A stretch of DNA of 64,000 nucleotides, from the NCBI RefSeq assembly GCF_026626745.1, contig NZ_JAPNJW010000001.1, positions 5,564,001 through 5,628,000 on the forward strand, given 5' to 3'. Shown here in pieces: positions 35,998-47,274 of the stretch. Positions within the stretch are counted from its first letter, which is position 1. Every line of letters starts with the position of its first letter. Source of the DNA: Nannocystis sp. RBIL2 (GTDB taxonomy: Bacteria; Myxococcota_A; Polyangia; Nannocystales; Nannocystaceae). A program made the position numbers and the translations under genes. The notes under the pieces were generated by a model, which was not told where the DNA came from, searched no databases, and worked only from the letters and a program-made list of their open reading frames with translations.

Positions 35998-37515
35998 ATG
36001 GACCCCTTGAAGCACACGATCGCTCCCCCCCGCGCCGCCGCGCTCCTCGCGGCCGGTTTCGGCCTCTTCTCCCTCACCGCTTGCGGTGACGACTCCAACC
36101 CGCTGCTGACGGCCACCGCGACCCTCACCGCGGGCCCGACCTCGAACCCGGGCACCAGCAACCCGTCGTCCGCCGGCGACCCCACCGGCGACCCCACCGA
36201 CGGCACCACCGACGACCCCACCGAGGGCGGCACCGGTGACACCGAAGATCCGACCGGCGGGCCGCAGGACGGCCCGCACGCGCTCGGCACGATCTTCCTC
36301 GGCGAGAGCCACCCGGCCGCCGGCGGCAACAGCTCCCCGGCCGTGTCCGCGAGCTTCGTCCCCGACGCCGACACCGGCGCAATTCAGGGCTGTACCGAGA
36401 GCGTGGCCGGCTGTCAGTTGGCGCTGGTGCCCGACTGCGGCGGCGACTGCGACGCCGACGAGTACTGCGGCTTCGACGACAGCTGCGAGGCCACGTGCCT
36501 GCGGATCTGCGACGCCTCGTGCGGCGCCGACGAGGTCTGCTACTTCCCCGCCCCGAACACGCCCGGCTGCAAGAAGATCGAGTCGTTCGACGCCGGCGCG
36601 CTGACCTTCCTCGGCACGCCGATCCCGATCACCCTGTTCCCGCCGTACGCCTTCATGAGCGACGACAACGCCTCGCCGTTCGCCCCCGGCGGCACGGCCA
36701 CGGTTCAGGCCTCGGGCGCCAGCAACGCCGGCTTCGCGGCGTTCGAGAAGGAGTTCACGGGCACGGAGTTCATCCAGACCAGCCCGAAGCTCGACGCCCT
36801 CGACTTCGCCGAGGTGTTCGGCGACGGCCCGCTGCCGGTGCGCTGGAACGCCGGCGACGGCGAGGTCACGATCACCGCGACCGTCACCTCCAGCGACTTC
36901 GCCGTCGGCACCATCACCTGCAAGGCCGATGACCCCAGCGGCAAGTTCGACATCCCGCGCGCGGCGCTCGAGGCGGCGGTCGGCGGCGACCCGGCGGTCA
37001 ACATCGCCGTGTCGGTGCAGCGCCAGCGCGTCGACGTGTACAAGGACCTGACCACCAAGGGCGAGCTCACCGGCGTCACCGTGCAGCCGGTCGGCTACCT
37101 GAACATCGTCACTAGCTCGACCGAGTTCCACGCGTTCCAGGGCTGCAACCCCGGCGAGGCGGTGTGCGACAACACCTGCGTCGACGTGCAGTACGACGCC
37201 GCCAACTGCGGCGGCTGCGGCAAGGCCTGCGCCGGCGACGACACCTGCGTCGAGGGCACCTGCAACGGCATCGAGGCGTGCAACGCCTGCGCCGAGGAGT
37301 CCATGACCGGCGGCTGCAAGGCCGAGAACGACGCCTGTGCCGCCAACGCGGCCTGCAAGGCGCTCGAGACCTGTATCAGCGGCTGCCAGACCCAGGAGTG
37401 CCTCTACATGTGCGGCGAGAACGTCGAGACCGCGACGATCGACCTCTACAACGCGCAGATCCAGTGCCTCTGCGACGAGGTGTGCGTCGCCGAGTGCAAC
37501 GGCCTGTGCAGCTGA
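35998..37515 (+). CDS. Cysteine-rich lipoprotein (Stigma1-like repeat)
   Basis: 505 aa from the ATG at 35998; signal peptide ends in lipobox SLTAC. A Thr/Asp/Gly/Pro linker (residues 35-95) precedes a Cys cluster (CGGDCDADEYCGFDDSCEA), a beta-rich middle, and at about residues 380-420 the module CDNTCVDVQYDAANCGGCGK, the C.D.CVDL..D..NCG.CG pattern common in myxobacterial exoproteins. The last 80 residues add a further Cys-rich domain. Surface protein; ligand unknown. Confidence 0.88.
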   Translation: MDPLKHTIAPPRAAALLAAGFGLFSLTACGDDSNPLLTATATLTAGPTSNPGTSNPSSAGDPTGDPTDGTTDDPTEGGTGDTEDPTGGPQDGPHALGTIFLGESHPAAGGNSSPAVSASFVPDADTGAIQGCTESVAGCQLALVPDCGGDCDADEYCGFDDSCEATCLRICDASCGADEVCYFPAPNTPGCKKIESFDAGALTFLGTPIPITLFPPYAFMSDDNASPFAPGGTATVQASGASNAGFAAFEKEFTGTEFIQTSPKLDALDFAEVFGDGPLPVRWNAGDGEVTITATVTSSDFAVGTITCKADDPSGKFDIPRAALEAAVGGDPAVNIAVSVQRQRVDVYKDLTTKGELTGVTVQPVGYLNIVTSSTEFHAFQGCNPGEAVCDNTCVDVQYDAANCGGCGKACAGDDTCVEGTCNGIEACNACAEESMTGGCKAENDACAANAACKALETCISGCQTQECLYMCGENVETATIDLYNAQIQCLCDEVCVAECNGLCS

Positions 37516-37523
37516 GCCGATGG

Positions 37524-37555
37524 CCGTGCGCCTGTCTCTCGGGACAGGCGCACGG
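37524..37555. terminator. 13-bp perfect hairpin between convergent genes
   Basis: Arms CCGTGCGCCTGTC (37524-37536) and GACAGGCGCACGG (37543-37555) enclose TCTCGG. It sits between the stops of the Cys-rich lipoprotein (37515) and the carbonic anhydrase gene (37584). Its inner part, CCTGTC/GACAGG, is the second flavour of the dispersed hairpin family; here the stem is extended, consistent with a bidirectional terminator. Confidence 0.75.
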
Positions 37556-37583
37556 CGCCCGCCCCGAAGCCCGGCTCATCGCA

Positions 37584-38102
37584 TCACTCTGACCGTTCGG
37601 CCAGGTACTCGGCGGCGCGCTTGACGTAGACCGTCCAGGCGTACTCGATCCACTCGCGGTCCTTCGCGGTGAGCTGGCGGACCACGCGGAACGGGTTGCC
37701 CATCACCATCTCGCCCGAGCGGACCACCTTGCCCGGCGGGATCAGGGTGCCGGCGCCGACGAACGACCACGGCTCGACGATCGCGTTGTCGAGGACGATC
37801 GAGCCCATGCCGATCAGGCAGTCGTCGCCGATCGTGCAGCCGTGGAGGATGACCTTGTGGCCGACGGTGACGCGCGCGCCGACGGTGGTGTGCGAGACGC
37901 CCTCGGTCGCGTGGATGACGGTGCCGTCCTGGATCGACGTGTCGGAGCCGATCACGATCGCCCCGTCGTCGCCGCGCAGCACCGCCGCCGGCCAGATCGA
38001 CGCGCGCGGGCCGACGACCACGTCGCCGATCAGCGTCGCCGCCTGATGGACGAACGCGGTCGGGGCGACCTGGGGCCGGATGCCGCGGAGCTTCTCGAGC
38101 AT
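37584..38102 (-). CDS. Gamma-carbonic anhydrase-like protein
   Basis: 172 aa, left-handed beta-helix of hexapeptide repeats. WPAAVLRGDDGAIVIG, TVIHATEG and VTVGHKVILHGCTIGDDCLI are the zinc-binding region of gamma-class carbonic anhydrases (YrdA/PaaY/CaiE type), with three His ligands visible. A C-terminal helix (REWIEYAWTVYVKRAAEYLA) is usual for the family. The gene starts 26 bp after the kinase stop and is probably co-transcribed with it. Whether it hydrates CO2 is not certain, as many relatives are inactive. Confidence 0.9.
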   Translation of the reverse strand: MLEKLRGIRPQVAPTAFVHQAATLIGDVVVGPRASIWPAAVLRGDDGAIVIGSDTSIQDGTVIHATEGVSHTTVGARVTVGHKVILHGCTIGDDCLIGMGSIVLDNAIVEPWSFVGAGTLIPPGKVVRSGEMVMGNPFRVVRQLTAKDREWIEYAWTVYVKRAAEYLAERSE

Positions 38103-38128
38103 GCGAGGGGCCGTGCCTGGCCGAAAGG

Positions 38129-39571
38129 TCAGGTGAGGACCAGGAAGGCGACCACGCCGCCGCCGACCAGCAGCAGCAGCAGCACGATGATCCACGCCGA
38201 GCCGCCCTCGCCCTTGTTGGTGGGCTCGGGGGGCCGGGCGGTGCGCGGGTCGGGCGGGATGGTGCGATTGCCCGGCGGCGGGCGCTTGGGCAGCTTGTTG
38301 TCCGGCGACGTCTTGGGCCGGTCGTCCTTGCTGAGCCCGAGTTGGTCGACGAGCGACGGCTCGTTCTTGTCGGGCAGCGGCTCGGTCGGCGTCGGCGACA
38401 GCCCCAGGCGGTTCGGCGTGACCCCGCCGGGCGCCGGCGTGAACACGTCGACGTCGAGCGGCTGGCTCGGGTCGAGCGCCTTCGGCTCGCCGATCGCCAC
38501 GACCGGCTGCGCGCCCGCGGAGGCCTCTTTCTTCTCCTCCTGGCCGAGCGAGCGGAAGTGCAGCATCTCCTCGTTGATGAGGTTGATGATGAGGTTGTTG
38601 CCGCCGGGCGAGCGCTCCTGCTGGGCCTTCGTCTCGGCCTGGCGGCGCTCGGCCTCCTGCTCCTCGCGGACCGGGCGACAGAAGTCGATCAGGTCGCGCG
38701 CCGAGACCTTGAGGCGGTGCGTGAACAGGAACCCGAGCAGCGCCTCGGCGAAGTCGTCGGCGGTCTGGTAGCGCTGCGAGATGTCCTTGTGCAGCGCCCT
38801 GAACAGCACCTGCTCGAGGTCCTCGGGCACGTTCGGGTTGTACTGGCGGATGCTCGGGACCTCGCCCGCGCGCACGAGGGCGATCGTCTCGTAGTCGTTC
38901 TTGCCGCGGAACAGCCGCCGGCCGGTCAGCATCTCGAAGCCGAGGATGCCGGCCGCGTACAGGTCGGCGCGCGCGTCGATCTCCTCGGCGCGAGCTGCCT
39001 CCGGGGACAGGTAGCTGTACTTGCCCTTGACCACGCCCGGGTCGGTCGACTCGAGCTGCGTGGTCGCCTTGGCCAGACCGAAGTCGGTCAGCTTGATCTC
39101 GCCGTTCCACGAGATGAGGATGTTCGGCGGCGAGATGTCGCGGTGGATGATGCCGAGCGGCCGCCCGGTCTCGCTGTCGGTGAGGCGGTGGGCGTACGAC
39201 AGGCCCTTCAGCACCTCGTTGAGGATGAAGACGGTCAGCGCCACCGGCATCGGTCCGCCGCGCTTCACCTGGTGCTCGAGCAGCGTCTTCATGTTGATGC
39301 CATGGACGAAGTCCATGACGATGAAGTAGGTGCTGTCGCTCTCGCCGATGTCGAAGACGGAGACGATGTTGGCGTGGGCCAGTCGCAGGCTCAGCCGCGC
39401 CTCGTCGAGGAACATGCGGACGAACCGCTGATCCTTGATGAGGCCGGGCAGGATGCGCTTGATGGCGACCTTCTTCTTGAAGCCCGCCATCGACTCGGCC
39501 TCGGCGACGTACACCTCGGCCATGCCGCCGGCGTCGAGCTTGAAGAGGGGTCGGTAGCGTTGCGAGGTCAT
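38129..39571 (-). CDS. Hanks-type Ser/Thr protein kinase with C-terminal membrane anchor
   Basis: 480 aa. Kinase landmarks: Gly loop LFKLDAGGMAEVYVAEA, KKVAIKRIL (Lys-VAIK), catalytic loop IIHRDISPPNIL, LTDFGLAKA, the activation segment KGKYSYLSPEAARAEEID, and DLYAAGILGFEMLTGRRLF. After residue 290 comes a charged, Pro-rich juxtamembrane region and a single terminal helix (AWIIVLLLLLVGGGVVAFLV), so the kinase faces the cytoplasm and ends in the membrane with almost no external domain. All catalytic residues are present. Typical of the large myxobacterial kinase family. Confidence 0.95.
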   Translation of the reverse strand: MTSQRYRPLFKLDAGGMAEVYVAEAESMAGFKKKVAIKRILPGLIKDQRFVRMFLDEARLSLRLAHANIVSVFDIGESDSTYFIVMDFVHGINMKTLLEHQVKRGGPMPVALTVFILNEVLKGLSYAHRLTDSETGRPLGIIHRDISPPNILISWNGEIKLTDFGLAKATTQLESTDPGVVKGKYSYLSPEAARAEEIDARADLYAAGILGFEMLTGRRLFRGKNDYETIALVRAGEVPSIRQYNPNVPEDLEQVLFRALHKDISQRYQTADDFAEALLGFLFTHRLKVSARDLIDFCRPVREEQEAERRQAETKAQQERSPGGNNLIINLINEEMLHFRSLGQEEKKEASAGAQPVVAIGEPKALDPSQPLDVDVFTPAPGGVTPNRLGLSPTPTEPLPDKNEPSLVDQLGLSKDDRPKTSPDNKLPKRPPPGNRTIPPDPRTARPPEPTNKGEGGSAWIIVLLLLLVGGGVVAFLVLT

Positions 39572-39618
39572 GACGGCGCGGAGTTTTCGGCGGGTCGGCC
39601 CTGTCGGGCGGAGAAATA

Positions 39619-39640
39619 TTCAATCTCGCGGAGCGTGCAA
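39619..39640 (-). promoter_or_regulatory. Possible promoter for the kinase gene
   Basis: On the reverse strand TTGCAC (39640-39635) is followed after 16 bp by TATTTC (39618-39613), inside an A/T-rich patch about 40-70 bp before the kinase ATG. The match to a sigma-70 promoter is moderate. Confidence 0.3.
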
Positions 39641-39704
39641 ATCGCGGTGACAAACCGCGAAAACGCGAGGCAGTGTAACAAAGGTTTCGGCTCCAGGGCG
39701 CGCA

Positions 39705-41069
39705 TCATCCGGGCACGGGCCCGGCGGCCGGAACCGCCGCCGGGGGCCGAGCAGGCGGTCCGGCGGGCGCTGTCGAGCTTGTCTGCGTACGCGGCGGATC
39801 GTACTGCGTGAGCACCAGGCGGACGACACCGAACCAGATGTCGCTCTCGACGGCCAGAGGGATGCGCCGGCCGTCCGTGCTCACCCAGACCCGCATTTTA
39901 TACGACTTTTTTCCGGGAATTGCAGCCCCGTAGCGGTCGACGCGGGTGATCGATCCCTCGAATTGTTGCACCTGGTCGGGAGCGATCCCCAGGGCCGTCC
40001 CGATCGGCGGCATCCCCTCGAACCGCACCGGCCCCTTGCCGGTGATGTCGACGCGCAGCAGCACCGTGCCGTCGAGCCCGTACGCCTTGACCTTCTCGCC
40101 GGGCTTGAGGTCGAGCGAGCGGACCCACGCCATGATCGACAGCGGGTCGAAGGTGTCGACCGGCAAGCGCCGTCGGTGCGTCGCCGACCGCTCGTCGCGC
40201 TTGTCCTGGATCTCGACGAAGCCGCGGCCGAAGAACGTGGTCGTCGTCTCGCGCCGCTTGTACGAGCCGGGCAGGCCCTCGCGGCGGGTGATCGAGCCGG
40301 TCTCGAGCGGCGCGCCGGTCGTGGCGTCGACGTAGGCCGCCATGTCGTAGACGAGGGTGGTGAGCAGCGCGACCACGCCGCTGGTGCGCGCGAAGCCCTC
40401 GAGGCGGATGCGGTCCGGCGAGCCGTTCGGCCCCGCCTCGCGCGACACCACCCCGGCCTCGGCGATGCCGGTCGGGTTGCCGCCAAAGATGATGTCGTAC
40501 TTGAACTTCTCGCCGGGCTGCAGCGTGAAGCCGAAGTCCGGCGGCCGCGGCGACGCTCGCAGGCGCCGCGAGCGGTCGACCAGCGGCGGCCTCGCCAGCT
40601 CGCCGCTGCGACCGACCAGCGGCGACAGCCCCGGCTCTTCGCGCCCCTGCACCAGCGCGTTCGGCGGCTCGACCCGCGGCAGGCGGGAGCCATCTGTTGC
40701 AAAAAATCCGAGGTCGATCTCCGGCGCCGCGAGTCGACCCTCGGGCCGCGGCGCCGGCTCCGGCGGCGGCTCGCTGCGCGGCTGCTTCGACGGCGTGATG
40801 CGGACCGACTTGTCCTTGGTTGCGGGGACAGGGGTCGCAGTCGCGGGTGCAGTCGCGGTGGTTGTAGGTGCAGTCGTCGGCGCCGGGGCCGTCGCGGTCG
40901 GCGTGGCGTTCGCCGGCGCCTCGCTGTGCGAGGTCCGGGCCTCGGCTTCACGCGCCATGCTCCAGGTCGTCACCGTCGCCGTGGCGCACAGCACCGATGT
41001 AGCGAGGGCCGCGAGGGCCGCGCTCAAGGTCGCGCGTGTAGGCCGCGAGGAGGGAGGGCGCTTCGTCAT
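39705..41069 (-). CDS. DUF3108 domain protein
   Basis: 454 aa; ATG at 41069 (MTKRPPSSRPTRATLSAALA). An N-terminal signal-anchor and a Thr/Ala/Pro linker precede a basic, Pro-rich segment. The DUF3108 domain covers about residues 180-430: GFTLQPGEKFKYDIIFGGNP, a beta-rich fold, DTFDPLSIMAWVRSLDLKPG, VWVSTDGRRIPLAVESDIWF. DUF3108 proteins are periplasmic or outer-membrane-associated, of unknown function. Divergent from pdxA with about 56 bp between starts. Confidence 0.85.
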   Translation of the reverse strand: MTKRPPSSRPTRATLSAALAALATSVLCATATVTTWSMAREAEARTSHSEAPANATPTATAPAPTTAPTTTATAPATATPVPATKDKSVRITPSKQPRSEPPPEPAPRPEGRLAAPEIDLGFFATDGSRLPRVEPPNALVQGREEPGLSPLVGRSGELARPPLVDRSRRLRASPRPPDFGFTLQPGEKFKYDIIFGGNPTGIAEAGVVSREAGPNGSPDRIRLEGFARTSGVVALLTTLVYDMAAYVDATTGAPLETGSITRREGLPGSYKRRETTTTFFGRGFVEIQDKRDERSATHRRRLPVDTFDPLSIMAWVRSLDLKPGEKVKAYGLDGTVLLRVDITGKGPVRFEGMPPIGTALGIAPDQVQQFEGSITRVDRYGAAIPGKKSYKMRVWVSTDGRRIPLAVESDIWFGVVRLVLTQYDPPRTQTSSTAPAGPPARPPAAVPAAGPVPG

Positions 41070-41125
41070 GACGCGAGGCAAAGATGGTAGAGTGCCGGCC
41101 CTTTTCCGCCAACTTCAAGGAGCGC

Positions 41126-42063
41126 TTGAGTACCGCACTGCCAGCTGTGCCGCATCTCGTGGTGACCCAAGGCGACCCCGAGGGGATCGGTCCCGAGCTC
41201 CTGCTCCGCCTGGGTGAGGCCGGCGCGCTCCGCACAGGAGATCGCGTCGTCGCCGACCGCGAGCGCCTGGAGGGGCTCGCCCGCGCTCTCGCCACCCCGT
41301 GGGCCGCCCGCGGCTGGGAGGCGATCGCCCCCCTGGTCGACGACGTGCGCGGCGGTCAGGTCGCCGCCCTGGTGCGCGGGGTCGATCTCGTCCTGGAGCA
41401 GCCCGGCGCCGCGCTGGTGACCGCGCCGATCGACAAGGCCGCCTGCAAGGCCGAGGGCTTCGCATTCCCCGGCCACACCGAGTACCTGGCCCACCGCGCC
41501 GGCGTCGACGACTTCGCCATGCTGATGATCGGCCCGCGCCTGCGCGTCGTGCCGGTGACGATCCACGTGCCGCTGCGGGCCGTGCCCGAGCTGCTCGGGC
41601 CGGCCGCGATCGTCCGCTGCGGCAAGCTGCTGGCGCACACGCTGCTGCGTCACCTCGGCCTCCCGGCCCCGCGGATCGGCGTGCTCGGGCTCAACCCGCA
41701 CGCCGGCGAGCGCGGCATGCTCGGCGACGAGGAGCAGCGCATCATCGCGCCGGCGGTCGCCGAGCTGACGGCGTGGGCCGCCGCCGAAACACTGCAGTGC
41801 AGCTTCGTCGGCCCGCTCGCGGCCGACTCCGCGTTCGTCACCCACCTCGAAGGCGGCCTCGACGGCCTGCTCGCCATGTACCACGACCAGGGCCTGGGGC
41901 CCTTCAAGCTGCTGCACATGCGCGACGGCGTCAACATGACCCTCGGGCTCCCGTTCACCCGCACCTCGCCCGACCACGGCACCGCGCGTGACATCGCGGG
42001 CCGCGGGGTCGCCGATCCCAGCAGCATGCTGGCGGCCGTCGCCCTCGCTCGGGGACATGTACC

Positions 42064-42067
<4 letters not shown>
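41126..42067 (+). CDS. pdxA: 4-hydroxythreonine-4-phosphate dehydrogenase
   Basis: 313 aa. Vitamin B6 synthesis: NAD-dependent oxidation and decarboxylation of 4-phosphohydroxy-L-threonine. VTQGDPEGIGPEL at the N terminus, TAPIDKAACKAEGFAFPGHT followed by EYLA, LGLNPHAGERGMLGDEE, and MYHDQGLGPFKLL carry the metal-binding His and Asp residues. I take the TTG at 41126 just after AAGGAG, which leaves the normal short N terminus; an ATG at 41084 would add 14 residues without a ribosome binding site. The stop overlaps the uvrA start. Confidence 0.9.
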
Positions 42068-45350
<3,283 letters not shown>

Positions 45351-45351
<1 letters not shown>

Positions 45352-45378
45352 AGGGCATGTTCTGAAAAACATGCCTTT
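45351..45378. terminator. Hairpin between convergent uvrA and hcp-like genes
   Basis: AAGGGCATGTT (45351-45361) pairs with AACATGCCTTT (45368-45378) over 11 positions with one G-T, loop CTGAAA. It overlaps the last base of the uvrA stop. Position and stability fit a shared terminator. Confidence 0.65.
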
Positions 45379-45387
45379 CGGGGCACG

Positions 45388-45951
45388 TCACTTCTTGACG
45401 TTGTGCCGCTCCCAGTCGTCCACTGAGGTGATGTTGCCGTCGCGCCAGATCCACTCGATCTTCTGGTAGGTCAGGCTGACCTCCTGCACGACCTTGTCGT
45501 TCGGGCCCGGCAGCAGCCGGATCGCGCTGATGCTCGCGTTCGTCAGCTTGACCGTGTACGTCAGCGTCTCCGCCCCCTTGGCGTCCGGGCCGAACACGTT
45601 GAGCTCGACCGAGGTCAGCAGCTCGTTGTCGAGGAAGGCCTGCTGAATCGCCGGCGTCGCCTTGCCGAGCTCCATGGTCAGCACCATCGGCTTGTGCTGG
45701 CGCTTGCCCGTCGCCAGGCCCGAGGCGGCGTCGCGCGGCATGCTGACCTCGTGGTTCAGCGAGAGGATCTCGATCGAGTTCTCGCGCCCCTTCCTGGCCA
45801 CGCTGCCCTTGATGTCCCCGACCTTCTGGCCCTTCATCCGGAGGTAGGCGTTGAGCGCCGCCTCGGCCTCCGCGAACGGGGCCAACGCGACCCCCGAGAC
45901 ACACGCCACCAGCGCCAGTGAACGCAACCACCGCTTGCTCGACATCGCCAT
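45388..45951 (-). CDS. Hcp-family (type VI secretion tube-like) protein with signal peptide
   Basis: 187 aa. The ATG at 45951 has AGGAG 4 bp upstream. Residues 1-31 form a clear signal peptide (SSKRWLRSLALVACVSGVAL, then APFAEAEA). The mature protein matches the Hcp fold: AYLRMKGQKVGDIKGSVARK, then ENSIEILSLNHEVSMPRD, QHKPMVLTMELGKATPAIQQ and LTYTVKLTNASISAIRLL. Classical Hcp is cytoplasmic, assembles hexameric rings and has no signal peptide, so this is an exported Hcp-like protein. No other T6SS structural gene is in the window. Confidence 0.85.
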   Translation of the reverse strand: MAMSSKRWLRSLALVACVSGVALAPFAEAEAALNAYLRMKGQKVGDIKGSVARKGRENSIEILSLNHEVSMPRDAASGLATGKRQHKPMVLTMELGKATPAIQQAFLDNELLTSVELNVFGPDAKGAETLTYTVKLTNASISAIRLLPGPNDKVVQEVSLTYQKIEWIWRDGNITSVDDWERHNVKK

Positions 45952-46138
45952 CGTGCTCCTGCGCGACGAATCCTCGCGCGCGCGGCACGTTACCGCGGAT
46001 CGCCGGCTCGATGCACAGGCGACGAGCGGCGCGCCGGCGCGCTCCACCCAGGTCGCGCGCGATGCCGCGGCGGCCCGCTCGCCACATCGCTGGGGGTTGC
46101 CGAGGACCACGGCCTCGCGCGCATCGACAACGCATTAT

Positions 46139-46172
46139 CTTTGGTACATGTCTGAAAAGACATGTACCAAAG
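46139..46172. terminator. Perfect 15-bp inverted repeat with GAAA loop
   Basis: CTTTGGTACATGTCT (46139-46153) and AGACATGTACCAAAG (46158-46172) enclose GAAA, a GNRA-type tetraloop when read on the + strand. It begins 8 bp past the stop of the small exported protein gene (reverse strand) and lies upstream of the hcp-like gene. It could end the first transcript or bind a regulator of the second. Confidence 0.6.
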
Positions 46173-46180
46173 AACTGGCG

Positions 46181-46486
46181 CTATTTGTCGCCCGGACACC
46201 CCTTCGGCTCGTTCTCCTTCTTCTTGCACGGATTCGAGCTCGGCGCAGGGTGGTGCGGGTTGTCGCGCTGGACGAAATCGTCGCTGTCGGGCGCATCGAA
46301 CAGCTTCAGGTCGGCGTCCTCTCGCGGCGAGAATTCGTCGAACCCCGCGTCCACGTCGCCCCGATCGAGGACGGGCCGGACATCGATGGGCTGGCTCGGA
46401 CTGGCGAAGTCCGGACCGGCGACCGCGGCGAACAGCGCGAAGAGTGTATTCGGCGACATGACGAGGACCCACTTCTCGAACGGCAT
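46181..46486 (-). CDS. Small exported or membrane-anchored protein, acidic then basic tail
   Basis: 101 aa; the ATG at 46486 has AGGAG 7 bp upstream. MPFEKWVLVMSPNTLFALFA followed by AVAGPDFA reads as a signal peptide or anchor. The mature part is acidic (Asp-rich: DVRPVLDRGDVDAGFDEF, DAPDSDDF) and ends with SNPCKKKENEPKGCPGDK, holding two cysteines in a Lys-rich tail. No family recognised. It precedes the hcp-like gene on the same strand, separated by the 15-bp inverted repeat. Confidence 0.6.
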   Translation of the reverse strand: MPFEKWVLVMSPNTLFALFAAVAGPDFASPSQPIDVRPVLDRGDVDAGFDEFSPREDADLKLFDAPDSDDFVQRDNPHHPAPSSNPCKKKENEPKGCPGDK

Positions 46487-47274
46487 CACTGTCTCCTCTG
46501 CAGTCCCGCCAGCGCGGCGGGAGGTCGCCGAAAACATGGTTCCGGAGCCGAAGCCTGTCGAGCATCGGGGCGGCGCCGAGGCGGGGAGCTGTGCGGTTCG
46601 TCGAGCCGCCGCCGCCGCCGACTCGTCGCCACGGGCGAGCTCGCGTCGGCTGGCCCATGCGGCTGTGCGGCTCACCACGGGGCGGACGCGATCTTTCGTG
46701 CAGCGAGCGAATGGAGGCACCGTCGCAAGACCGGTCGCGCGTCGCGGAGGACGCCGGCGCGCCACCCGTCGGCGCCGGTGATCGAAGGCACGCATTCGCG
46801 GTCATGCCTCCACCGGAGTCCTGTGAATGGCGTGAGTCGGATATCGACATGGCGACTCGATCGAATGCCGATTCCATCGTAAGCGCGCCCGAATCGCGTC
46901 GATGGATTGGCGTCCTCGTGCTGCCCGGCCGTCATGGCTCCGGCCCTGCGTCGCCGGCACGGGTGATGGAGTGGCTGTCCTCCACCGGCGCACCCTCGGA
47001 CTCCCGCCCTGCGGTTTCGAGCGGTTCCGGCGCACCACGAGTCCTCGCTCGGCGCGACGCGTGAGGATGTCTTGGAGACGGGGTCGGTGAAGCCTATCGC
47101 GGGCGTAACGCCACGGCCGGGCTGCTCGCCGACGAGCACGAGCTGCGCGATGGTCCGGCTTCATCCGAGTCCGCACCGACCCGATGAGAGTCGCGCGTCG
47201 CCACCAGGTCACTCGCCCGCAGTCGATGTGGTAGCGTGGCCATGGGCGCTCGCGGGAGCCGCGAGGAGCACGCA
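46487..47274. other. 788-bp stretch without a convincing gene
   Basis: All six frames here give Arg-rich, shadow-like readings. One reverse-strand patch (about 47080-47160) reads QLVLVGEQPGRGVTPAIGF, faintly like the start of uracil-DNA-glycosylase-fold proteins, but it is not sustained. The stretch is probably a decayed gene plus the promoter region of the GH19 protein. Confidence 0.35.

Noticed and set aside
47080-47160. Reverse-strand patch LVLVGEQPG resembling uracil-DNA glycosylase
   Set aside because: The likeness covers about ten residues, has no conserved continuation, and the surrounding frame is shadow-like.
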